Origin: Bacteroidota bacterium
GTDB lineage: Bacteria; Bacteroidota; Bacteroidia; Palsa-965
Reading direction: 5' to 3'
Assembly (NCBI GenBank): GCA_013288325.1
Contig: JABDCB010000026.1
Span: forward strand, 1 to 37,935
Length of the DNA stretch: 37,935 nt
Positions 7,338 through 13,759 of this stretch are shown here, piece after piece. Position 1 is the stretch's first letter. Each line of letters starts with the position of its first letter. The notes beneath the pieces are model-generated. The model was not told the DNA's origin. It worked only from the letters and a program-made list of their open reading frames with translations, and searched no databases. The position numbers and the translations under genes are program-made.

Positions 7338-7844
7338 CTATTTACCATCAGGCTGAATACTAACGGGCAAATGAAATACAATGTCTTTAGGTTTACCATT
7401 TATCGTTGCAGGTTTCCAGGCTGGCATCTTCCGCACCATGCGAACAGCAGCTGAATCACATGCCGGGTTTACCGTTTTATCAATCGCTATGTCCGTAATT
7501 TTTCCGGCTTTATCAATATGGAATTTAACTTTAACCGTATCAAAAAGAAAGTTGTTTAGCTTTTGCGGCGCTGCCGATACCGTATTCTTCTTCATAAAAG
7601 CAAAAAGAGAATCTACTCCTCCGGGAAAGCCAGGGTCTGTATACCTAAGATTCTCCAACGGAGGAACATCAATCCAATCAATGGAATAGGTGATACCGGT
7701 TCCGGCTGTTACATTTAAATTAGCAGTGGTATCGGCTATGGTTTTTGCGGGCTTCCTTACTTTAATGGTATGTACAGGGCTTTCTTGTCCTTTTACATGG
7801 AAAAACAGAAGGAATAAGGAAAAAAGCAGCAGGTTTCGGAGCAT
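7338..7844 (-). CDS. Secreted TonB C-terminal domain protein (paralogue)
   Basis: A 168-residue protein with a clear signal peptide (MLRNLLLFSLFLLFFHVKG) followed by a linker (IKVRKPAKTIADTT) and one TonB-C-like domain. That domain contains FLFDTVKVKFHIDKAGKITD, then NPACDSAAVRMVRKMPAW and KDIVFHLPVSIQ. Like its paralogue at 6334-6774 it has no membrane anchor. A PPLENLRYTDPGFPGGVDSL segment before the domain matches the PPL and FPGG spacing in the paralogue, so the pair arose by duplication. It is the first gene of the minus-strand run leading to the ECF sigma factor. Its stop codon is one base from the start of the heptad-repeat gene, implying translational coupling. Confidence 0.87.
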   Translation of the reverse strand: MLRNLLLFSLFLLFFHVKGQESPVHTIKVRKPAKTIADTTANLNVTAGTGITYSIDWIDVPPLENLRYTDPGFPGGVDSLFAFMKKNTVSAAPQKLNNFLFDTVKVKFHIDKAGKITDIAIDKTVNPACDSAAVRMVRKMPAWKPATINGKPKDIVFHLPVSIQPDGK

Positions 7845-8022
7845 AGATACTGATAATAACGCGGGATTGATGGAAAGATACAGCGTTCCGGTGAAAAAAA
7901 TTAATCTTATATAGACAACACAAAATCAATCACTTAGCCAGCTTGTGAGATCCATTTTAACGGATGGGAAACTTTATGCCCCAACACCGGAGAGATGGAA
8001 GGAGGATTGTCAAAAAGGATAT

Positions 8023-8030
8023 TAATTTTG
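8023..8030 (+). promoter_or_regulatory. TAnnTTTG -7 box, near-leaderless start
   Basis: TAATTTTG ends four bases before the ATG at 8035. This matches the Bacteroidetes -7 consensus TAnnTTTG, and transcription would then begin at or within a few bases of the start codon. A -33 TTG at the usual spacing is not obvious; TTG at 8007 is too close. Confidence 0.5.
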
Positions 8031-8034
8031 CATC

Positions 8035-8430
8035 ATGATTCTCCTTCAGCAGGATAGCCCTGCTACATTAGACGGTTCCACCCCTACCCTGCTGGTTTGT
8101 GCAGTTTTTCTAATTTATGCCTTGATGGCCAGCGGGATCATTTTTGCCTTTGGAAAGATCTTTTTCCGCAACAGTCTTCCGACCTATCTTATTCTTTTGC
8201 TATTTGCATTATTAGGCGGGGCATGGGGAGTGCTGATGCATATTTATGGCAGGGCTTATATGGTAGCCGATGTTTCTCATAGTGCATCCAGTCTGGGCAA
8301 GATGTTCAGCCTGTTTTCTTTGTTTACCTTCGCCAATATGCTGGTTGTTCCATTGCTGGCTGTACTAATTGCAAATAAGAACCGTAAGATCAAAAAGCTG
8401 GAAGAGGCGCTTAAACAAAACACAAAATAA
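8035..8430 (+). CDS. Small three-helix membrane protein, unknown function
   Basis: A 131-residue protein with three hydrophobic segments, at about 18-42 (LLVCAVFLIYALMASGIIFAF), 50-68 (YLILLLFALLGGAWGVLM) and 88-110 (LFSLFTFANMLVVPLLAVLI). A lysine-rich cytoplasmic tail ends KKLEEALKQNTK. I do not recognise the family. It is the first gene of a plus-strand unit and stops four bases before the fumarylacetoacetase start, so the two are probably co-transcribed, although no functional link is evident. The start is the ATG at 8035, directly after a -7 box. Confidence 0.75.
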   Translation: MILLQQDSPATLDGSTPTLLVCAVFLIYALMASGIIFAFGKIFFRNSLPTYLILLLFALLGGAWGVLMHIYGRAYMVADVSHSASSLGKMFSLFSLFTFANMLVVPLLAVLIANKNRKIKKLEEALKQNTK

Positions 8431-8434
8431 TTTT

Positions 8435-9709
8435 ATGATCAAAGCCAACGACCCGAAACTGAAATCCTGGTTACCTATAGATCCTTCCAGTGATTTTCCT
8501 ATACAGAATCTTCCTTTTGGAATTTTTAAACGGGAAGGCAAATTGCCCAGAGCTGGAGTAGCCATCGGTGATTGTGTAATAGATCTGGCCGAAGCTGCCC
8601 TGGCCGGATATATGAAAGAGCTGAATGTTAACCTGCAGATATTTGAAAATGATTACCTCAATCCGGTAATGGGGATGGGTAAGGAAAAATGCCGCATGCT
8701 GAGGCAGATTGTTTCCGATATGATGAATGCAGATAACCCAGAGTTGAGAGATCGTCCGGATCTGCAGAAAAAAATCATTCACAAATGTGCTGATGTTCAG
8801 TTACAGATGCCGGTAAGGATTGGGGACTATACCGATTTTTATTCCAGTATTGATCATGCCACCAACGTAGGTACCATGTTTCGCGATCCGGCCAATGCGT
8901 TGCTGCCCAACTGGAAGCATCTGCCTGTAGGGTATCATGGACGATCTTCTTCCATTTGTATTTCAGGACATAGTTTTTACCGTCCTAAAGGACAAATAAA
9001 GGCTGCTGATGCCCCACTCCCTTCTTTTGGCCCGACCAAAGCACTTGATTTTGAACTGGAGCTTGGCTTTATTATCGGTCGCCCCAGCATAATGGGAGAT
9101 AGCATCACGACAGAAGCTGCTGATGATTATATTTTTGGGATGGCTTTGTTTAACGACTGGAGTGCACGCGATATTCAAACCTGGGAATATGTTCCCCTGG
9201 GACCTTTTTTGGCCAAGAACTTTGCATCTACGCTATCACCCTGGATTGTTACGCTGGATGCACTGGAACCATTCCGGACAGAAGGCTACAAACAGGATCC
9301 GCCTGTACTCCCTTATCTCCAATACACCGGAAACAAAAATCTGGATATTCCGCTTGAAGTTTCTATCCTTGGCAAAGACTCCAAAGAGGAAACTATCGTA
9401 AGCCGGTCGAATTATAAGTACATGTACTGGACCATGGAGCAACAGCTGGCCCATCATACGGTGAATGGTTGTAATATAAACATCGGTGATCTGATGGCAT
9501 CGGGCACCATTAGCGGTCCTGAACCCAGTTCTTTCGGATCCATGCTGGAGCTTACCTGGAGAGGGACAAAACCGTTGAAGCTTAAAGACGGGGCGGAACG
9601 TAAATTCATTGAAGACGGGGATACCGTTATAATCCGCGGACATGCCGAAAGAAACGGAGTACGTATCGGTTTCGGGGAATGCAAGGCGACCGTATTGCCC
9701 GCAAAATGA
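8435..9709 (+). CDS. fahA: Fumarylacetoacetase
   Basis: Hydrolyses 4-fumarylacetoacetate to fumarate and acetoacetate, the last step of tyrosine/homogentisate breakdown in the cytosol. The protein is 424 residues from ATG 8435, the usual full length including the N-terminal SH3-like domain. Motifs are DYTDFYSSIDHATNVGTMFR (residues 131-150), LDFELELGF, FNDWSARDIQ and GTISGPEPSSFGSML. By comparison with mouse FAH, offset eight residues, Asp134 is a metal ligand and His141 the catalytic base. The ELE pair and the Asp of NDWSARD complete the metal site. The frame is open further upstream but that would overlap the previous gene, so ATG 8435 is preferred. No other tyrosine-degradation gene is in the window. 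Confidence 0.96.
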   Translation: MIKANDPKLKSWLPIDPSSDFPIQNLPFGIFKREGKLPRAGVAIGDCVIDLAEAALAGYMKELNVNLQIFENDYLNPVMGMGKEKCRMLRQIVSDMMNADNPELRDRPDLQKKIIHKCADVQLQMPVRIGDYTDFYSSIDHATNVGTMFRDPANALLPNWKHLPVGYHGRSSSICISGHSFYRPKGQIKAADAPLPSFGPTKALDFELELGFIIGRPSIMGDSITTEAADDYIFGMALFNDWSARDIQTWEYVPLGPFLAKNFASTLSPWIVTLDALEPFRTEGYKQDPPVLPYLQYTGNKNLDIPLEVSILGKDSKEETIVSRSNYKYMYWTMEQQLAHHTVNGCNINIGDLMASGTISGPEPSSFGSMLELTWRGTKPLKLKDGAERKFIEDGDTVIIRGHAERNGVRIGFGECKATVLPAK

Positions 9710-9712
9710 TTT

Positions 9713-9733
9713 ATATCCTTTAGAAAGGGATAT
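9713..9733 (+). terminator. Hairpin after fumarylacetoacetase gene, weak terminator candidate
   Basis: ATATCCTTT pairs with AAAGGGATAT across a two-base loop with one bulged base. It starts four bases after the fahA stop. No T-run follows, so it is not a classical intrinsic terminator, although it separates fahA from the next promoter-like box. Confidence 0.35.
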
Positions 9734-9746
9734 CGCCGGGAAAAGT

Positions 9747-9754
9747 TAAATTTG
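9747..9754 (+). promoter_or_regulatory. TAnnTTTG -7 box upstream of outer-membrane barrel gene
   Basis: TAAATTTG matches the Bacteroidetes -7 consensus. It contains the TTG at 9752 that would otherwise be the longest start, so if the box is used that TTG cannot be in the transcript. This supports the GTG start at 9773. Confidence 0.45.
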
Positions 9755-9772
9755 TATAAACCATATGGGACT

Positions 9773-10477
9773 GTGTATATTCGGAACTCATTCTTTCTAT
9801 TAATCTTCTTTTTTCTTGGCTCCTGTTGTATGGAAGCTCAGCATATAGAAGCCTATGTAAACGGGTCGCTTGGTATAGACCATGCCTATCCGGGTATAGG
9901 CGTAAAATATTTTCTTAAAAACAAAGCCATTGTTGGTCTTGAATTCGGAACCGGATTGCTGGGTGTTCAGTCTGAACTGGCACCGGCAGGAAACTCGGGC
10001 AATCTGAACGGATCAAATAGTTGGGATAATAACATATCGTCCAGCATTGTTATTGCCAATGATCCGAATATCCCGGCCCATGAATATCCGGGATCGGTCA
10101 CAACCCGTTTTACCGGTCAGTATTACCGGGCCAGCTACGAATGGTTTTTCGCTTCCAAACGCAGTACGGAAGAACAACCCAGGGGGCTGAGAGCCGGATT
10201 CGAACTCGGTTATCTTTCTATTGTTCAGCATCAGGATGTTCAATATCGTTCTTATACCACTTCCGATACCTATGACTATAAAGGAACTGCACATTGCGAT
10301 GCTATTGCTCCCGGGGTTCGGGTTGGATATGATATCATTCTCTGGAAACATCTTCGTCTTTTCCCTGAAGTAGCTGCCCCATTCTATATCCCGCTAGGTA
10401 AACATGCCAAATCCAATGGCCCTTATGCAAAAGAAACAGTGGAAGCAAGACTTGGTATAGGATGGCTTATCCGCTAA
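9773..10477 (+). CDS. Probable outer-membrane beta-barrel protein
   Basis: About 234 residues. An N-terminal signal sequence (YIRNSFFLLIFFFLGSCC) is followed by alternating polar/hydrophobic strands rich in Gly and Tyr: EAYVNGSLGIDHAYPGIGVKYF, AIVGLEFGTGLLG, GLRAGFELGYLS, PGVRVGYDIILW. The protein ends in a strand with EARLGIGWLIR. The layout matches small porin-like barrels of Bacteroidetes. GTG at 9773 places the signal peptide at the very N-terminus, whereas the upstream TTG at 9752 lies in a promoter-like box. The CC pair after the hydrophobic core could also be read as a lipobox-like cleavage site. It ends four bases before the next gene. Function unknown. Confidence 0.7.
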   Translation: MYIRNSFFLLIFFFLGSCCMEAQHIEAYVNGSLGIDHAYPGIGVKYFLKNKAIVGLEFGTGLLGVQSELAPAGNSGNLNGSNSWDNNISSSIVIANDPNIPAHEYPGSVTTRFTGQYYRASYEWFFASKRSTEEQPRGLRAGFELGYLSIVQHQDVQYRSYTTSDTYDYKGTAHCDAIAPGVRVGYDIILWKHLRLFPEVAAPFYIPLGKHAKSNGPYAKETVEARLGIGWLIR

Positions 10478-10481
10478 TCGT

Positions 10482-11039
10482 ATGAAAGCTGTTCTCTGCC
10501 TGATCTTTATTCTATCCGGTCTTACACTGAAGGCTCAGGATAAAAGCGACGTAGCCGTATCTCAAATAGAGTTGTTAAAAAAAGGCGCGTTGCTGGTAGG
10601 GCTTAAAACCGGAGAACTACAGATAAAAGCGTTGGATAAAGAGGCTGCCCAGGCCTATCTCAAAAAAGTGGAGACAGAAAACAAAACGATTATAGAGGCT
10701 TTCCGGAAAAATTACCATTTCAGCCCTGTCTATTTTTTCTATACCAGTTGCTCTGAAAATATAACGGCAAAAAATCTGGCACCTTGTATGCTCAATGACC
10801 AGCTACAAAGAGATACGACACTCAACTCCCTACCCCAGCAATTTCTGACTGCAGAGTTTGGGTTTACAGATGAACAATCCATTGAAGGGCTTATTATTAT
10901 GGACGACCACTTTAAACAGTTACGGGAGCCCTTTCCCTTCCTTATCCGCAGGTACAGCGGTGTAGCCACGAAGCTAACACCGGCAGAGATGGTCATAAAG
11001 TTGAATAAGGCTTTCTCTGAATTTTATGCCCGGCGATAA
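10482..11039 (+). CDS. Secreted protein of unknown function
   Basis: A 185-residue protein with a signal peptide (MKAVLCLIFILSGLTLKAQ). The mature part is mixed alpha/beta with a helical segment (KEAAQAYLKKVETENKTIIEAF) and the stretch NYHFSPVYFFYTSCSENI. It contains two cysteines in the mature region, consistent with a periplasmic location. I do not recognise the family. It follows the barrel protein by four bases and is likely co-expressed with it, so the two may act together in the outer membrane or periplasm, but that is inference from spacing only. Confidence 0.75.
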   Translation: MKAVLCLIFILSGLTLKAQDKSDVAVSQIELLKKGALLVGLKTGELQIKALDKEAAQAYLKKVETENKTIIEAFRKNYHFSPVYFFYTSCSENITAKNLAPCMLNDQLQRDTTLNSLPQQFLTAEFGFTDEQSIEGLIIMDDHFKQLREPFPFLIRRYSGVATKLTPAEMVIKLNKAFSEFYARR

Positions 11040-11087
11040 GCATCTCCTTGCTTATTTCAACAAATCAAGAAAAAAACATGTGAGGAA

Positions 11088-12047
11088 CTAAGGATTGTGC
11101 CTATCCTTTACGGATAGGCTATCTATTCCTATTAAATTATAAACTTTCCGGCTTAACACGATCGCTCCTTTTCCGTTCAGGTGCTCAACGTCACAATAAG
11201 ATTCAGGGGTCATAGAATAATCTGTAAAATCCAAATACTCTGCTTGGGGCAAAAACTGAGACCGAATATCTCTCATAAAAGAAACGCAGCTCTTTTTACT
11301 TACGCCTTGTAACGGATAAAATTCAGGTGACACAGGGGTATTTAGAAGTACGAGATGAATTCCTTGTACGCGACAAAGGTCATATATTTTCACCAAATAA
11401 GTCAATTGAAAATTACTTCTTTTCAAACTTTGCCTTACGTCAGGCATTCCCTTCTGCTTTAAATTATCTACTCTGTTTTTAAGTACTTTTTGATCACAGC
11501 TCTTTTTAAAAGAACAATATCCTCCATAACGACTGATCGAGTCAATCTCATTCATCTGTCCATGCAGAGAAAAGGAGAGTGCTGATTTCTCCTGGTCTCT
11601 CGCTTCACCGAAAAAAAATCCCATAAGGTGGTTTAAAGAAGTTGGTTTATTTATTACTACTTGTTCTATGTCTGATATGTTCATGATGGATTCATAACTC
11701 TTCAATTTAAAGTCAAAATTACCAGCATAAAAAAACTGATCTTCAATCCCCGGCCAAAAAGAAGTATAATCATAAGATAAGACAAGAGTCCTAATTTTAT
11801 TAAACATGAGTATATTTCGCAATTTCAAATAAGAATGAAAATAGAGATCAGCGGAAGAGCTTAAATTCATTGTTTCAGGCATTATAGAATCATTCAAAGC
11901 GCATTGAGTATGAGAGTCTCCAAGAATAAGAATTGCTGTCCCCTTATTCAGTATGATCTGATCAGGATGAATCAGGCTGAGGCCATAGAAATACAGCCCA
12001 ACAATGGGAGTTAAGAGTAACAGAATTTTAAAGGCCAGCTGCTTCAT
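11088..12047 (-). CDS. SGNH-type partner of an MBOAT O-acyltransferase
   Basis: A 319-residue protein with an N-terminal membrane anchor (about 4-25) and a periplasmic SGNH/GDSL-like domain. GDSHTQ at residues 43-48 supplies the nucleophile Ser45, and DVEH at 286-289 supplies the C-terminal D-x-x-H pair. By analogy with AlgJ/AlgX and DltD, it would accept the acyl group exported by the MBOAT protein and pass it to a polymer or surface glycan. ATG 12047 is chosen because it lies one base after the MBOAT stop codon; the open frame further upstream overlaps that gene. The last codons form a perfect hairpin. The acceptor is unknown, and no polymer-synthesis gene is adjacent. Confidence 0.8.
   Translation of the reverse strand: MKQLAFKILLLLTPIVGLYFYGLSLIHPDQIILNKGTAILILGDSHTQCALNDSIMPETMNLSSSADLYFHSYLKLRNILMFNKIRTLVLSYDYTSFWPGIEDQFFYAGNFDFKLKSYESIMNISDIEQVVINKPTSLNHLMGFFFGEARDQEKSALSFSLHGQMNEIDSISRYGGYCSFKKSCDQKVLKNRVDNLKQKGMPDVRQSLKRSNFQLTYLVKIYDLCRVQGIHLVLLNTPVSPEFYPLQGVSKKSCVSFMRDIRSQFLPQAEYLDFTDYSMTPESYCDVEHLNGKGAIVLSRKVYNLIGIDSLSVKDRHNP
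11099..11119 (-). other. Perfect hairpin within the last codons of the SGNH gene
   Basis: GCCTATCC and GGATAGGC form an 8-base-pair stem with a 5-base loop, ending eight bases before the stop codon on the minus strand. A run of seven Ts lies about 20 bases beyond the stop. It may act as a loose terminator or 3' stabiliser between the two convergent genes. A chance 8-bp palindrome is possible. Confidence 0.4.
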
Positions 12048-12048
12048 T

Positions 12049-13518
12049 TCAAAACTGAAAGTAAATAAATGGATGATGTTCGAAAGAAGCAAACATATAA
12101 ACAAGTATAATTGCTGAAAAATAAACAGTCCATCGAATACCAGTTACTTGCCTGTTAAGAAGGCCCAACAGGTTATATTTAGAATGCAGGAATTCGATGT
12201 ATAATAAAACAAATACAAACACAAAATCAAGTCCGATATTTGCAATGGACATACCATGTAAATATGTTGTAAAGTCATGGTGTTGAACCATATACTTCAA
12301 TTCTGTTAACACAAAAGGCAACCTGCCGAGAATAAAAATGGCATCTGAAATTGTCTTTGCTCGAAAAAAAATCCATGCAATAGTCACCAAGATAAATACA
12401 CCTGTCATTTTCAAAGTATTACGAAAATTAATTTTTTCTGGGGACTTCCTGGGGTTAAAAAATCTATATTTTATCTTTTCGCTTATTATAGCTAGGATCA
12501 AATAAACTCCATGAAGAGCGCCCCATATGATAAAAGTCCAGTTGGCTCCATGCCATAATCCGCTAACCAAAAACGTCAAGAATAAATTGAGAAACCATTG
12601 TGGCAGTGCAACCCTATTGCCACCTAGAGAGATATAAAAATAATCGCGAAACCAGGTGGAAAGTGAAATATGCCATCTTCCCCAGAATTCCGAGATACTC
12701 TTGGAGCAATACGGACGATCGAAATTTTTCATCAACTTGAATCCCATAACACGAGCGCTGCCTAGAGCGATATCTGAATATCCTGAAAAATCGCAATAAA
12801 TTTGAAAAGAAAACAATATAGCTGCTACCATTAATTGAATTGATGTATGACTATGAGGATTATCGTATACTGTAGACGTGATCATAGCCAACCTGTCAGC
12901 AATCACTACTTTTTTGAAAAGTCCCCATAACATCAATTTCAGTCCTTCTACAACACGGTCATAGTCAAAGTATTTCTCTTCATGAAACTGGTGAAGCAGA
13001 TTCTGTGGTCGCTCAATTGGTCCAGCCACCAATTGCGGATAAAACATGACATAGAGTGAATAAATTCCAAAGTGCCTTTCTGCCTTTTGATGTCCACGGT
13101 ACACTTCTATGGTGTAGCTCATTGCCTGAAAAGTGTGAAATGACAATCCTATAGGCAAAATGATATTCAATAGTGGTATCTCTGGAGTTGTAATGCCCAA
13201 TGAAGTAAGAAGAGTATTAATATTGTCACTGAAGAAATTGTAATACTTAAAAAAAGCAAGAACTCCTACATTGGCAACAATACTCAGAATGAGATAATTT
13301 TTTCGTTTTCTGCCATCTGAATTTTCAATAACTCGTCCGGCAATATAATCGATGATAATAGTAAAAAACAGGATGAGTATATAAGCCGGAATAAAGGCTG
13401 CATAAAAAACACAACTAGCTAATAACAAATGCAACCATCTGAATTTATGTGGCAACAAAAAGTAGACAAGGGTGACAATTGGAAAAAAAAGAAAAAAATT
13501 GAAAGAATTGAACAGCAT
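12049..13518 (-). CDS. MBOAT family O-acyltransferase (AlgI/DltB-like)
   Basis: A 489-residue polytopic membrane protein that moves acyl groups across the inner membrane for O-acylation of a surface or periplasmic glycan. Signatures are PQLVAGPIERPQNLL (about 161-175), YCDFSGYSDIALG (241-253), FWGRWHISLSTWFRDY (279-293), and the catalytic LWHGANWTFIIWGALHG with His323, the same position as in AlgI. Length and order match the family. The start is ATG 13518. The gene is translationally coupled to the SGNH partner downstream. Base composition of the pair looks more A+T-rich than the neighbouring relA/spoT gene, which may point to transfer. The acceptor cannot be inferred. Confidence 0.93.
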   Translation of the reverse strand: MLFNSFNFFLFFPIVTLVYFLLPHKFRWLHLLLASCVFYAAFIPAYILILFFTIIIDYIAGRVIENSDGRKRKNYLILSIVANVGVLAFFKYYNFFSDNINTLLTSLGITTPEIPLLNIILPIGLSFHTFQAMSYTIEVYRGHQKAERHFGIYSLYVMFYPQLVAGPIERPQNLLHQFHEEKYFDYDRVVEGLKLMLWGLFKKVVIADRLAMITSTVYDNPHSHTSIQLMVAAILFSFQIYCDFSGYSDIALGSARVMGFKLMKNFDRPYCSKSISEFWGRWHISLSTWFRDYFYISLGGNRVALPQWFLNLFLTFLVSGLWHGANWTFIIWGALHGVYLILAIISEKIKYRFFNPRKSPEKINFRNTLKMTGVFILVTIAWIFFRAKTISDAIFILGRLPFVLTELKYMVQHHDFTTYLHGMSIANIGLDFVFVFVLLYIEFLHSKYNLLGLLNRQVTGIRWTVYFSAIILVYMFASFEHHPFIYFQF

Positions 13519-13637
13519 ACCCTGTGATCAAGTATTAATCATTTCAGCCTTGATAACTATACGAGAAGAATTATTTAACCAACCCTATCGTCGAAAAATA
13601 ACTTCCCATAAAGGATTTATAAAATTATGCAATGGGT

Positions 13638-13645
13638 CAAATATA
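13638..13645 (-). promoter_or_regulatory. Candidate -7 box for the MBOAT/SGNH pair
   Basis: On the minus strand this reads TATATTTG, a match to TAnnTTTG. It lies about 120 bases upstream of the MBOAT ATG in the 241-base divergent gap. No TTG or TTTG is found at the usual -33 spacing. Confidence 0.35.
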
Positions 13646-13704
13646 TGAATTCATTCTTATTCCGAAAAAGTCTGGAACCAACTGCTTTTTCTGCCCAAAA
13701 TGCT

Positions 13705-13712
13705 TATTTTTG
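13705..13712 (+). promoter_or_regulatory. Candidate -7 box for the relA/spoT gene
   Basis: TATTTTTG matches TAnnTTTG and would give a leader of roughly 40 bases before the ATG at 13760. The -33 element is not clear. Confidence 0.4.
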
Positions 13713-13759
13713 TATTCGAATAAACCCAGTCCCCAACCCGTATTTGCTCGCTTTATTAT

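Noticed and set aside
7214-7399. Separate 61-residue protein starting at 7399
   Set aside because: Its first third is an out-of-frame reading of the TonB-domain gene. The real start of the repeat frame is the ATG at 7336, one base after that gene's stop.
6334-7844. The two TonB-C genes as part of a complete TonB/ExbB/ExbD system
   Set aside because: Both lack an inner-membrane anchor, and no exbB or exbD gene is present, so they are domain proteins, not energy transducers.
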